Assembly (NCBI RefSeq): GCF_039555325.1
Contig: NZ_CP154608.1
Span: forward strand, 620,001 to 684,000
Reading direction: 5' to 3'
From: Sphingomicrobium sp. XHP0239
GTDB taxonomy: Bacteria > Pseudomonadota > Alphaproteobacteria > Sphingomonadales > Sphingomonadaceae
Length of the DNA: 64,000 nucleotides
The notes under the pieces are model-generated. The model had not been told where the DNA came from. It did no database searches and worked only from the letters and a program-made list of their open reading frames with translations. Positions 43,500 through 52,257 of the stretch are shown piece after piece (position 1 is the stretch's first letter; every line of letters begins with the position of its first letter). Both the position numbers and the translations under genes were made by a program.

Positions 43500-45221
43500 G
43501 TGGATCGAAGCAAGGCCATCACGCAGCGCGTATCGAACGTCATCCTGTCCGGGATGGCGGGGATGGCCTCGTTCGTGTTCTCGCTCGCGGCCTTCTTCTA
43601 TCTGACCGAACTCCCCGACCAGATTCTCGCCAGCGTCGTGGCGGGCACCTTTTGCCTGCTGATCTGCTACATCGCGTCGGAGCGGCCCAATTCGCAGAGT
43701 ACGCGGGCACTGTCGGCGCTCGGCAATCGTCTGCTGGCGGTCGAGGACGGCGATTTTTCCAGCCCGCCGCCGGAGATCGTTCGCAAGACCATGCCCGCGG
43801 TCGCGCAGGCAGTCGACACGTTGTTCAGCGAAGTGCGCACGTCGCTCGAGAACGCCAACGCGCTCGGCATGTTCGACACGGTGACCTCGCTTCCCAATCG
43901 ATTGTTCTTCCGCGCCGAAGTCGACAAGCAACTGGCACTGCGGGAGGAGGGGGCGCAGGCGGCGATGCTGTTCGTCGATCTCGACCGGTTCAAGGCGGTC
44001 AACGATTCGATGGGTCACGCGCGCGGCGACCAACTCTTGCGGATGGTCGCCAACAGGCTCCGCATCGTGGTGACGGCCGAGATGGACGAAAGTAGTCTCG
44101 CCAAGCCACTCGTCGCGCGGCTGGCGGGAGACGAGTTCACCGTTTTCCTGTCGGACGTGGACGGCCTTACACAGGTCGAGCGGGTGGCGCGGCGGATCGC
44201 GATGGCGATCGCCGAACCGTTCGAGCTGCACGGCCATTCGATCGATGTCGGCGCGTCGGTCGGGGTCGCATTGTGCCCGCGCGACGGCACGAGCGTGGAG
44301 CATCTCATGCGCGCGGCCGACATCGCCATGTACGATGCCAAGGCACGGGGCGGGGGCCAGTACCGCCTGTTCACCGAGCAGTTGAGCGAGGAATATCGCC
44401 TGAAGGTCGAGACCGAGCGTGCGTTGACCGAAGGGCTGCGGCGCGGGGAATTCAGCCTGGCGCTGCAACCGCAGATGAGCCTTCGCACGGGCGAGATCAT
44501 CGGTGCCGAGGCGTTCCTTCGCTGGAACCACCCGCAAGGCGATGTACGCAAGCCGTCGACCTTCATCGAAATCGCCGAGAATTGTGGCGTGATCAGCGAC
44601 ATCGGCGACTGGGTGCTGGAGGAATGTGCCGACATCCTGGCGCAATGGGCCAAGACGGGGCGTCCGCGCCGGCTGGCCGTCAACGTCAGCCCGCGACAGC
44701 TCGACCGGGCCGACTTCTTCGACCGGGTGCGCAGCGCGTTCGCCCGTCGCAATGTACCCCTCAGCCTCGTCGAACTGGAATTGTCGGAAAGCGCGGCGAT
44801 GCGCTGCTCCGACGAACAGATTGCGGCGATGGCGAAGATCCGCAGCGAGGGCGCCACCATCGCCATCGACGATTTCGGCACCGGCTTTTCCAATATCGCG
44901 CGGCTGCGGTCGATGCCGCTCGACCGGGTCAAACTGGACCCGACGCTGGTGGCGGACATCGACCGGTCGGAAAAGGCGCGCAACATCGTCCAGTCCGTGA
45001 TCGCGCTGATCCATGCGGTCGGCGCCGACATCGTCGCCGAATCGATCGAGAATGCCGCGCAGGCGGACATCCTGCGGACGATGGGCGCGCAGGTCGTGCA
45101 GGGGTATGTCTTCGCCCCGCCGATGGACGAGGCGGAATTCTTCGAATGGGTCGGCAACGCCGAACGGGGGCCGGGCGAACGGCTCGAGATCGTACCGGGC
45201 ACCGGGACCGACGCGGCCTGA
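43500..45221 (+). CDS. membrane-anchored GGDEF-EAL protein (cyclic-di-GMP metabolism)
   Basis: 573 residues from a GTG at 43500 (AGGGGGG 12 bases upstream). A GTG at 43425 adds 25 codons of little conservation. Two adjacent membrane helices (about 15-60) are followed by a GGDEF domain with DLDRFKAVNDSMGHARGD and the signature AGDEF at 209-213. The EAL domain starts at EAF, 337-339, and keeps the catalytic Asn in NVSPRQL, Glu in ELELSES, DDFGTG, the Lys in RVKLD, and QGYVFAPP. The signature variants A for G and F for L are tolerated in known enzymes. A single protein could both make and destroy c-di-GMP; the dominant activity is not evident. Confidence 0.9.
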   Translation: MDRSKAITQRVSNVILSGMAGMASFVFSLAAFFYLTELPDQILASVVAGTFCLLICYIASERPNSQSTRALSALGNRLLAVEDGDFSSPPPEIVRKTMPAVAQAVDTLFSEVRTSLENANALGMFDTVTSLPNRLFFRAEVDKQLALREEGAQAAMLFVDLDRFKAVNDSMGHARGDQLLRMVANRLRIVVTAEMDESSLAKPLVARLAGDEFTVFLSDVDGLTQVERVARRIAMAIAEPFELHGHSIDVGASVGVALCPRDGTSVEHLMRAADIAMYDAKARGGGQYRLFTEQLSEEYRLKVETERALTEGLRRGEFSLALQPQMSLRTGEIIGAEAFLRWNHPQGDVRKPSTFIEIAENCGVISDIGDWVLEECADILAQWAKTGRPRRLAVNVSPRQLDRADFFDRVRSAFARRNVPLSLVELELSESAAMRCSDEQIAAMAKIRSEGATIAIDDFGTGFSNIARLRSMPLDRVKLDPTLVADIDRSEKARNIVQSVIALIHAVGADIVAESIENAAQADILRTMGAQVVQGYVFAPPMDEAEFFEWVGNAERGPGERLEIVPGTGTDAA

Positions 45222-45226
45222 AGCGT

Positions 45227-46360
45227 TCAGTCGGCGGCGTAGATCCCGTCGATGACCCGTCCGTAGATGCGCGCAAGGGCGCGGATATCCTCGAGCGCCG
45301 CCGCTTCGCCAACCTTGTGCATGGTGGCGTTGGGCAGACCGAAATCCACCACCGGGCATACGGCGATCAGGAAGCGTCCATCGGACGTGCCGCCCTTGGT
45401 CGACAGATCGGTATCGATCCCGGTCTCGGCCCTGATCGCGTCCGACAGGACGTCGTAGAGCGTGCCGGGGGGCGTGAGGAAGCTCTCGCCCGAGATACGG
45501 GTCTTCACCTTCGCCTTCGGATCGACCGCGTGGACGCGGCGCACGATCTCGTCCGACAGGTCGGCGCCCGACTGCTTGTCGGTGAAGCGGATGTTGAGTT
45601 GGGTCGAGGCAGTGCCGGGGATGACGTTGGAAGCGTCGGTGGGGGTCTTGAGCGCGACATGTTCGAGGTTCGAGGGCTGAAAGGCATCGGAGCCTTCGTC
45701 GATGACCCATTCGTCGAGCGCCGTGACGATCTTCGCAAGGCGCGGGATCGGATTGTCGGCGAGGTGGGGGTAGGCGACATGGCCCTGGTGACCCGGCACC
45801 TCGATCCAGACGTTGAGCGAGCCGCGCCGCCCGATCTTCACCGTATCGCCGAGCCGGTCGACCGAGGTCGGTTCGCCGATGATGCACAGATCGGGCTTGA
45901 TGCCGCGTTCGTTGAGCCAGTCGACGATGCGCGGCGTGCCGTAGGTGGCATAGCCTTCCTCGTCGCCCGTGATCAGGAAGCTCTGCGTGCCGCGGTCGGG
46001 CAGATGATCGGCGAGCGCGGCGACATAGGCGGCAATGGCGCTCTTCATGTCGCATGCGCCGCGGCCATAGAGAATATGGCCCTCGATCACGGGGTCGAAG
46101 GGGTCGTGGGTCCAGCCCTCGCCCGGCGGGACGACGTCGAGATGCCCAGCGAAGGCGAAATGCGGGCCGGGGGTACCGGTGTCGCGGATGGCGACCATGT
46201 TCTCGGTCGGGCCGTCGGGCTCTTCGCCCAGGACGAACCGATGAATGGTAAAGCCGAGCGGCTCGATCGCCTCCGCCAGCACATCGAAGACGGGGCCTCG
46301 GGCGGGGGTGATGCTGGGCTCGGCGATGAGGCGCGCGGCCAGGTCGATGGGGTCGATCAT
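45227..46360 (-). CDS. dapE: succinyl-diaminopimelate desuccinylase
   Basis: 377 residues from MIDPIDLAARLIAEPS. A di-zinc M20 enzyme of lysine/diaminopimelate synthesis. Visible are the metal motif FAGHLDVVPPGEGWTHDPF, GRGACDMKSAIAAY, ITGDEEGYATYGT (catalytic Glu), CIIGEPTSVDRLGD and GGTSDGRFL. Overlaps the stop of the upstream GST gene by 4 bases. Confidence 0.96.
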   Translation of the reverse strand: MIDPIDLAARLIAEPSITPARGPVFDVLAEAIEPLGFTIHRFVLGEEPDGPTENMVAIRDTGTPGPHFAFAGHLDVVPPGEGWTHDPFDPVIEGHILYGRGACDMKSAIAAYVAALADHLPDRGTQSFLITGDEEGYATYGTPRIVDWLNERGIKPDLCIIGEPTSVDRLGDTVKIGRRGSLNVWIEVPGHQGHVAYPHLADNPIPRLAKIVTALDEWVIDEGSDAFQPSNLEHVALKTPTDASNVIPGTASTQLNIRFTDKQSGADLSDEIVRRVHAVDPKAKVKTRISGESFLTPPGTLYDVLSDAIRAETGIDTDLSTKGGTSDGRFLIAVCPVVDFGLPNATMHKVGEAAALEDIRALARIYGRVIDGIYAAD

Positions 46361-47013
46361 GCGTCCGGCTCGTACTGCTCGATCTCCCACGGCTCTTCCT
46401 GTGCCAGTTCGATCCACTCGACCATGTGCGCGTGGTGGATGACGTTCGAGACATATTCGGCGGCGAAGGGGGGCAGGGGGACCTTGTAGGTGACGAGGCG
46501 CGTGCAGACGGGGGCGAACATCATGTCGACCGCGCCCCAGTTGCCGAACAGATAGTCGCCGGGACCCGAGCGGCGCGCGCGCGCCTGTGCCCAGAGCGTG
46601 AGGATGCGGTCGATCTCGGGGATCAGTTCCTCGCCGACGTGGAAGTCCTCGACCCGCTTGCGCACGTTCATCGGCATGTGGCGACGCACGTTCGGGAAAC
46701 TGGAATGCATTTCGGCGGCCATCGACCGCGCCATGCCGCGCGACGCGGCGTCTTCGGGCCAATAGGCGAAATCGGACCGCTCGCCGCACGTCTCGATGAT
46801 GGCGAGACTGTCCCAGATGACGGTCTCGTCGTCCCATAGCACGGGCACCTTGCCGCCGCCGGGCGCGAATTCATTGCCCTCGCGGCGCTGCTCCCATTTC
46901 TCGTCGAACAACGGCACGACCAGTTCTTCGAAATCCAGCCCCGATGCCTTCATGGCGAGCCAGGCACGCAGCGACCAGCTCGAGTAAGCGCGATTGCCGA
47001 TGATGAGTTTCAT
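46357..47013 (-). CDS. glutathione S-transferase family protein
   Basis: 218 residues from MKLIIGNRAYSSWSLRAWLAMK. The N-terminal thioredoxin-like domain has the Ser region SSWSLR and the cis-Pro segment GKVPVLWDDETVIWDSLAII. The C-terminal helical domain is typical (FGNWGAVDMMFAPVCTRLVTYKV). Substrate unknown; detoxification is the usual role. It is coupled to dapE by an ATGA overlap and may be co-transcribed with it. Confidence 0.88.
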   Translation of the reverse strand: MKLIIGNRAYSSWSLRAWLAMKASGLDFEELVVPLFDEKWEQRREGNEFAPGGGKVPVLWDDETVIWDSLAIIETCGERSDFAYWPEDAASRGMARSMAAEMHSSFPNVRRHMPMNVRKRVEDFHVGEELIPEIDRILTLWAQARARRSGPGDYLFGNWGAVDMMFAPVCTRLVTYKVPLPPFAAEYVSNVIHHAHMVEWIELAQEEPWEIEQYEPDA

Positions 47014-47115
47014 GGAAAGTTGAGGTTCCGTGGTTAAGGAGACAAGGATGGGCGGGCGATGCGAGAAGGGCATCGCGCAAGGCCGGGTTCTTGGCAAGGG
47101 GGACAGGACGAGGTG

Positions 47116-48621
47116 ATGGAAACGCAGGCGACCGAGCGCGCGCCGCTTCGTTCGTGGTGGGCGTGGCTCGCCATGATCGTGGTCGTGGGCGGTGTGCTGC
47201 GACTCGTTCCGGCACCCGACGCGCCCTTGTGGGGCGACGAGGCATTGAGTCTGGTCATCGCGCATTTCCCGGCGACCGACCTGCTTTTCCAGCCTGTCGA
47301 TCCGTCGGGCGGGCTCTATTATCTTGTCCAGAAGGCGTGGTTGCCGTTCGGCACCGATCCCGTCGTGGTGCGGTTGCCGTCGATCCTGTTCGGAACGTTG
47401 ACGATCGTGGCGGCTTTCGCGCTGGGCGCGGCGGCGCGCGATGCGCGGACGGGCCTGTGGTGCGCGGCATTCTTCGCGGTTTCACCCATGCTCGTTGTCT
47501 ACGCGAAGGAAGCGCGGACCTACGCACTGATGCTTTTTCTGCTCACGACGGCAGCAGCACTTACCGTTCATGGTTTCGCTAGGCAGAAGGACGATGGGCG
47601 ATGGCTTGTCGCGGCGCTGGTCACCGGAGTTCTTGCGCTATACGCTCACCCGACTGCCTGGCTGGTGATCGCGCCCTTGGCTCTTTTCGGGTTCGCCCTT
47701 CGCACAAGGTGCCGCCGGGGAAGTTTGCTTCAAAACACGGCTTTCGGAGCGGGCGCATTCATCCTGTCACTGCCCGAGCTTCGTCGCCTATTGCTAATGC
47801 GGGAGACGGAGCAATTCAGCTGGCTTCGACAGGCGAACCCAATCGAAATCGCCTCCTATCTCATGGAGATTGCCTTCGGATGGCGAGCATCGGCCGATTT
47901 GCTCGCTTTCAACCTTTGCCTTTTCATCATCTCGGTGGGTGCATTCGCTTATCTGTTGGTTCGCCGAGAAGCGCGCGGGCGGTCAGATATCACCAATTAT
48001 GTCCTGCTCACCTTCTTGTTGATCTATCCACTTCTTCTCTATGTCGTTGGCGGGGTGACGCCGATCGCCATGCTGCGAACGAGCTTACCCTTCTCTATCG
48101 GTTTTGCTTTGTGGTTCGGCCTGTCGATACGAACACGAATGAGCTCAATCGCCGGTGCAATTTTCATTTTGGCAATAGCTGCCAATCAGCTGACCAACGA
48201 TCAGGCCCACGAAAAGCGCGATTGGCGAGCTATCGCGACAATGGTGAACAACATAAACCCCAATATTCCGTTACTCATTTGCGCCGACTATCTCGTACCG
48301 TCCTATCTCCTTGGCGATCGCACTACCTCGCGAGATGTCTATATCAGTGGGAATAGTGCGCTTTATCGCGCGCGTAAAACGGGCGAAGTCGGGTTGGGAG
48401 CGGCTTATATCCCTTATTGGCGAGCGCGGGTGGATAAGACGGCTCCGCGTCCCGAGAAGGTTGCGCCGGAAATCTTCAGCGAGGCACTATATCTTTCGGT
48501 AGATTGTCACCCTGTCCTCGATGCGCGGGTGACCGAAAATTACGGCTTCGAGCGCAAGGCTGATGTCGATGGATACGACAATTTGGGCCAGCCGATAAGC
48601 ATCTCGCGATTGAGTCGTTAA
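47116..48621 (+). CDS. GT39-like multi-pass membrane glycosyltransferase
   Basis: 501 residues from METQATERAP. A conserved N-terminal loop, GDEALSLVIAHFPATDLL, contains the Asp-Glu that binds lipid-phosphate donor sugars in GT-C glycosyltransferases. About ten hydrophobic helices follow. AKEARTYALMLFL is the second signature. The C-terminal 100 residues are soluble. The first 400 bases are GC-rich like the region, but from about 47560 the gene is clearly AT-richer. It stands between engB and gst-dapE in the opposite direction. Donor and acceptor are unknown. Confidence 0.8.
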   Translation: METQATERAPLRSWWAWLAMIVVVGGVLRLVPAPDAPLWGDEALSLVIAHFPATDLLFQPVDPSGGLYYLVQKAWLPFGTDPVVVRLPSILFGTLTIVAAFALGAAARDARTGLWCAAFFAVSPMLVVYAKEARTYALMLFLLTTAAALTVHGFARQKDDGRWLVAALVTGVLALYAHPTAWLVIAPLALFGFALRTRCRRGSLLQNTAFGAGAFILSLPELRRLLLMRETEQFSWLRQANPIEIASYLMEIAFGWRASADLLAFNLCLFIISVGAFAYLLVRREARGRSDITNYVLLTFLLIYPLLLYVVGGVTPIAMLRTSLPFSIGFALWFGLSIRTRMSSIAGAIFILAIAANQLTNDQAHEKRDWRAIATMVNNINPNIPLLICADYLVPSYLLGDRTTSRDVYISGNSALYRARKTGEVGLGAAYIPYWRARVDKTAPRPEKVAPEIFSEALYLSVDCHPVLDARVTENYGFERKADVDGYDNLGQPISISRLSR

Positions 48622-49250
48622 AGTTCGATCATCTCGATCATTGCGGTGCGCAGTTCATCGAGGCCCATGCCCTTCTCGCTCGAGGTGACGAACATGTGAG
48701 GGTGCGCGGCGGGATGTTTGCGGGCTTCGGCGTCGGTCGCCTCGCGGACCCGTTCGAGTTCGCTGGCCTTGAGCTTGTCGGCTTTCGTCAGGACGATGTG
48801 ATAGTTGACCGCCGCACCGTCGAGCATCGTCATCAGCTCGCGGTCGACATCCTTGATGCCGCGGCGGGCGTCGATCAGGACCATCGCGCGCGTCAGCACC
48901 TGCCGTCCGCGCAGATAGTCCTGAACCAGCGCCTTCCACCGCGCGACCATCGCGACGGGCGCCTTGGCGAAACCGTATCCGGGCATGTCGACGAGGCGCA
49001 ATCGAACGGGCTCTCCGACCTCGAAGAAGTTGAGTTCCTGCGTCCGGCCCGGGGTGTTGGAGGTGCGGGCGAGCTTCTTGCGGCCCGTCAGCGCGTTGAG
49101 CAGCGAGGACTTGCCCACGTTCGAACGGCCCGCGAACGCGATCTCCGGGACGGTGGCGTCGGGCAGGAACTCGAGCTTCGGCGCGGAGAGCAGGAACTCG
49201 ACCTTGCCGGTCAGCAGCTTGCGCGCTTCTTCGGCGGGGCTATCCGGCAT
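48618..49250 (-). CDS. engB: ribosome biogenesis GTPase EngB (YihA)
   Basis: 210 residues from MPDSPAEEARKLL; the longer frame to 49298 lies inside yidC. GTPase motifs are seen: GRSNVGKSSLLNAL (G1), the switch I threonine in NTPGRTQEL, VDMPGYG (G3), TKADKL (G4), and TSSEKGMG (G5). Its start overlaps the yidC stop by 11 bases. It is required for 50S assembly. Its stop overlaps the convergent GT39-like gene by 4 bases. Confidence 0.95.
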   Translation of the reverse strand: MPDSPAEEARKLLTGKVEFLLSAPKLEFLPDATVPEIAFAGRSNVGKSSLLNALTGRKKLARTSNTPGRTQELNFFEVGEPVRLRLVDMPGYGFAKAPVAMVARWKALVQDYLRGRQVLTRAMVLIDARRGIKDVDRELMTMLDGAAVNYHIVLTKADKLKASELERVREATDAEARKHPAAHPHMFVTSSEKGMGLDELRTAMIEMIEL

Positions 49251-50979
49251 TTTTGGCCGGATGCGCGGGCTCGCCCATCCCCTCGCTTTCCAGATCATAG
49301 CGCCAGTAGAGCCATTTCTGCTGCGCGATGGTGAGGATGTTCGATGTCACCCAGTACAGCTGAAGGCCGGCCGCGAACGGCGCCATGATGAACATCAGCA
49401 CCCACGGCATGATGCCGAAGATCTGCTTCTGCATATCGTCCATCGGCGCGGGATTGAGGCGGAACTGCAGCCACATGGTGAAGCCCAGGAGGATCGGCAG
49501 GATCCCGATGGCGAGGAAGCTGGGCGGCGCGAAATCGAGGAGGCCGAACAGGTTGACGGGCGTCAGCGGGTCGGGCGCGGACAGATCCTGCAACCACAGC
49601 GCGAAGGGCTGGTGACGCATTTCCACGCTGACCAGCAGTACCTTGTAGAGCGCGTAGAAGATCGGGATCTGGATGAAGATCGGCAGACAGCCCGCGAGCG
49701 GGTTTATCTTCTCGGTCTGGTAGAGCTTCAGCATTTCCTGCTGAAGCTTCGGCTTGTCGTCCTTGTAGCGTTCCTGAAGCGCTTTCAGTTTGGGCTGCAC
49801 CTTGCGCATCCCGGCCATCGACCGGAACTGCTTGTTGGCGACGGGGAAGAGCACGAAGCGCACGAGCACCGTCATCAGGATGATGGCGACACCGAAGTTG
49901 CCCGTCACCTTGAAGAAGAAGCGCAGCAGGTCGAACATCGGGCGCATGAACCATTCGAACCAGCCCCAGTCGATCGCCTTTGACAGCATGGGGATGCCGG
50001 CGTCGTCATACTGGTCGAGAAGACCTTTTTCCTTCGCGCCCGCGAACAGGCGCGCGTCGAAGTTCATCGCCTGACCCGGCTGGATGATGGTGGGGCCGGC
50101 GAGATAGTCGGTCTGGTAATCGCCGCCCGGGGCCTGGACCATGCGCGCGGCGACGTCGGCGTTCTGGGCCGGGATCAATGCGGTCAGCCAGTACTTGTCG
50201 GTGAAGCCGAGCCAGCCACCTTCGCTGGTGAAGCGCTCGCCGTTCGACCCCGCATCTTCGAGATCGTCATAGTCGACGCCATATTCGGCGGCGCCGTCGA
50301 ACACGCCCATCGGACCGACATGGACGGTCCACAGCCCGAGGCTGGCGGGCTGGTCGGCACGGATCGCGCGAGCGTAGGGGCGCACCGCGATGGCATCGCC
50401 GCTGCGGTTCTCGACGCGCTGTTCGATCTCGAACAGATAGTCTTCGTCGACGCTGATCTGCTGAAGGAAGGTCTGACCCGCACCGTTCTGCCAGCGAAGG
50501 GTAACGGGATTGCCGGGCGACAGCGTTTCGCCATCGGCCTGCCAGACCGCGTCCTGTCCTGGAACCTCGACGCCGTCGCCGACCCAGCCATATTGCGCGA
50601 AATAGCTGTTTTCGACGCCCTGCGGGGTGAAGAGATGGATGTCGTCCTCGGCCTCTAACGTTTCGTGGTGCCGAAGGAGCTTGAGATCGTCGAAACGGGC
50701 GCCCGTGAGGTTGATCGAACCATCGAGTGCGGGCGTGCGGATTTCGACGCGGTTCCCCTCGGCCACCACGTCGGCATAGTCGCGGAGCGCAGCGGGCGTT
50801 TCGGGGCCGGGATCGATGGCGACGTCGCTCGGCCCAGGCACATCGACGACTTCGCCGTCCTGGACAGTGACGGTTTCGTCCGCGGCGGTCGGGAAATAGC
50901 GTTCGGAGGCAAAGCTCCAGCCGATCAGGATGAGGACGCTCAGCACGATGGCGAGCATCAGGTTGCGGCTGTCGTTCAC
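49240..50979 (-). CDS. yidC: YidC membrane-protein insertase
   Basis: 579 residues from a GTG with an AGGCGAA site. An N-terminal helix is followed by a large periplasmic beta-sandwich (about 60-340). The conserved five-helix core follows, with SMAGMRKVQPKLKALQERYKDD (cytoplasmic coiled region), LAGCLPIFIQIPIFYALYKVL with hydrophilic-groove residues, and IMPWVLMFIMAPFAAGLQLYWV. It inserts small membrane proteins and assists SecYEG. It lies 15 bases after yidD. Confidence 0.97.
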   Translation of the reverse strand: MNDSRNLMLAIVLSVLILIGWSFASERYFPTAADETVTVQDGEVVDVPGPSDVAIDPGPETPAALRDYADVVAEGNRVEIRTPALDGSINLTGARFDDLKLLRHHETLEAEDDIHLFTPQGVENSYFAQYGWVGDGVEVPGQDAVWQADGETLSPGNPVTLRWQNGAGQTFLQQISVDEDYLFEIEQRVENRSGDAIAVRPYARAIRADQPASLGLWTVHVGPMGVFDGAAEYGVDYDDLEDAGSNGERFTSEGGWLGFTDKYWLTALIPAQNADVAARMVQAPGGDYQTDYLAGPTIIQPGQAMNFDARLFAGAKEKGLLDQYDDAGIPMLSKAIDWGWFEWFMRPMFDLLRFFFKVTGNFGVAIILMTVLVRFVLFPVANKQFRSMAGMRKVQPKLKALQERYKDDKPKLQQEMLKLYQTEKINPLAGCLPIFIQIPIFYALYKVLLVSVEMRHQPFALWLQDLSAPDPLTPVNLFGLLDFAPPSFLAIGILPILLGFTMWLQFRLNPAPMDDMQKQIFGIMPWVLMFIMAPFAAGLQLYWVTSNILTIAQQKWLYWRYDLESEGMGEPAHPAKNAG

Positions 50980-50994
50980 TTGAGTTCGCCTTGT

Positions 50995-51207
50995 CTACGG
51001 GACCGGATCATGACCCTGTCCCCCCCACGGATGACAGCGTGCAATGCGTTTGGCGGCAAGCCAGCTGCCTTTCAAGGCCCCATAGCGCGTCCAGGCGGTG
51101 ATCGCATAGGCCGAGCAGGAAGGCTGGAAGCGGCAGGATGGCGGCAGAACCGCGGAAGGGCCCTTTTGCCAACCCTTCGCGATTAGGATGAGGGCCTTTG
51201 CGATCAT
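50995..51207 (-). CDS. yidD: YidD, membrane protein insertion efficiency factor
   Basis: 70 residues. The family pattern is complete: LPPSCRFQPSCSAYAITAWTRYGALKG in part, with the paired cysteines and RIARCHPWGGQGHDPVP. It is amphipathic and inner-membrane associated, assisting YidC. The ATG overlaps the rnpA stop by 4 bases. Confidence 0.95.
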   Translation of the reverse strand: MIAKALILIAKGWQKGPSAVLPPSCRFQPSCSAYAITAWTRYGALKGSWLAAKRIARCHPWGGQGHDPVP

Positions 51208-51533
51208 TCGCCGGTCGCCCGTACCAGAGCCTTGGCGAGTTCATCGCGAAGCAGTGCGAAATCACGCTCGACCCCGCGCTGGCGTGCGATGATGATGTGA
51301 TCCGCGCCGGTCTTCCCATGCTCGGGAAGAAGCGCTCGCGCCAATTCGCGAAGGCGGCGTTTCATGCGGTTGCGGACGACGGCATTCCCGACCTTGCGGC
51401 TGACCGTGAAGCCGACGCGCTTGGCGGGATCGCCGTCATCGCGAGTCCGAACCAGCAGCACGAAGCCGGGAGTCGCGACTCGCTTGCCCGCGTTGGCCGC
51501 GAGAAAATCGCGGCGGGCGCGGACGGTACGCAG
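51204..51533 (-). CDS. rnpA: ribonuclease P protein component, start codon uncertain
   Basis: 109 residues if started at the CTG at 51533 (MRTVRARRDFLAANAGKR). The core has FVLLVRTRDDGDPAKRVGFTVSRKVGNAVVRNRMKRRLRELARALLP in part, the RNA-binding RnpA motif, and is intact. No ATG, GTG or TTG exists in this frame between this CTG and a TTG at 51677, 7 bases before the rpmH start. Starting at that TTG would add 48 Pro/Arg/Gln-rich residues encoded antiparallel-free inside rpmH in another frame. Conservation argues for the short form; an overlap start is known from Thermus. The protein helps RNase P process tRNA 5' ends. Confidence 0.85.
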   Translation of the reverse strand: MRTVRARRDFLAANAGKRVATPGFVLLVRTRDDGDPAKRVGFTVSRKVGNAVVRNRMKRRLRELARALLPEHGKTGADHIIIARQRGVERDFALLRDELAKALVRATGE

Positions 51534-51535
51534 GT

Positions 51536-51670
51536 TTAGGCCGAAAGCTTCTTGCGGCCCTTGGCGCGGCGGCGGGCCAGCACCTTGCGACCGTTGGCGT
51601 CGGCCATGCGGGTGCGGAAGCCGTGGCGGCGCTTGCGGACGAGGTTGCTCGGCTGGAACGTGCGTTTCAT
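51536..51670 (-). CDS. rpmH: 50S ribosomal protein L34
   Basis: 44 residues, [20 protein letters not shown] to [12 protein letters not shown], too short for most gene finders but invariant in sequence. It heads the rpmH-rnpA-yidD-yidC-engB operon, with rnpA starting two bases after its TAA or overlapping it. Confidence 0.97.
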   Translation of the reverse strand: MKRTFQPSNLVRKRRHGFRTRMADANGRKVLARRRAKGRKKLSA

Positions 51671-51690
51671 CGCTCAAATCCTTGGGTTTG

Positions 51691-51726
51691 CGATTAAAAA
51701 GAAAAGGGCCGCGCTGCGGCGGCCTT
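51691..51726 (-). terminator. intrinsic terminator before rpmH
   Basis: On the minus strand a GC-rich stem (AAGGCCGCCGC with GCGGCCC, loop AGC) is followed by TTTTCTTTTT. It lies between the PGPGW-protein stop and the rpmH start, so it ends the upstream unit and separates it from the rpmH operon promoter. Confidence 0.8.
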
Positions 51727-51772
51727 CCGTTGCGCGCGGCATTACTGTCTTCCACGCGCAAAGTCAAACCGC

Positions 51773-52108
51773 TCACGACTGGGTTTCTTGGTGCCCGACG
51801 CGGGACGCGTCCTGAACATCCTCGCCCTTTTCGCGCAGCTTGGCGCGGCGGCGGGCCGATTTGCGGCGCAGGCCCCAGTCGGCCCAGCGTCCGGCTTCGG
51901 GCTGCCAGCGTTTGAAGCGGACATATTGCCGCCGTGCCCAGCGACTGGTGCGCAGGCACAGAGCGAGGCCGAACGCGAACACGAAGACGCCGCCGGGACC
52001 GGGGATCGCGCCGACGATCGGCGAGACCAGAACGGTGATGACCCCGACCGCGAACACGATGGTTCGCGCCGGCTCGTGATCCAACCATTTCTTCCGCCGT
52101 GCCGCCAT
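51773..52108 (-). CDS. small PGPGW-motif membrane protein
   Basis: 111 residues from MAARRKKWLDHEPART; the frame to 52180 begins with TTG and is not needed. Two hydrophobic helices (about 15-34 and 40-58) enclose the motif GPGGVFVFAFGLAL of the PGPGW family. A basic Arg/Lys-rich C-terminal tail of about 50 residues follows. Function unknown, inner membrane. It is transcribed before rpmH but ended by its own terminator. Confidence 0.72.
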   Translation of the reverse strand: MAARRKKWLDHEPARTIVFAVGVITVLVSPIVGAIPGPGGVFVFAFGLALCLRTSRWARRQYVRFKRWQPEAGRWADWGLRRKSARRRAKLREKGEDVQDASRVGHQETQS

Positions 52109-52257
52109 CCTTCTCAAATGGGAAGCGAGGGCGCCTCGCTCAAGAGCGTTTCGACAAGCTGCGTGCTTTTCATTGCGCAACGGTCACGATAGGTTCGCTC
52201 CGCCGAGCCAGGGGGACTTTTGCGTGATCGAGTGATGCAAGTGCGGGGCGGGGCCTG

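Noticed and set aside
43413..46454. A 1013-codon open frame on the minus strand across the GGDEF-EAL and dapE genes
   Set aside because: It is antisense to well-conserved genes, rich in Arg, Ala and Gly from high-GC codon effects, and has no recognisable domain or start signal.
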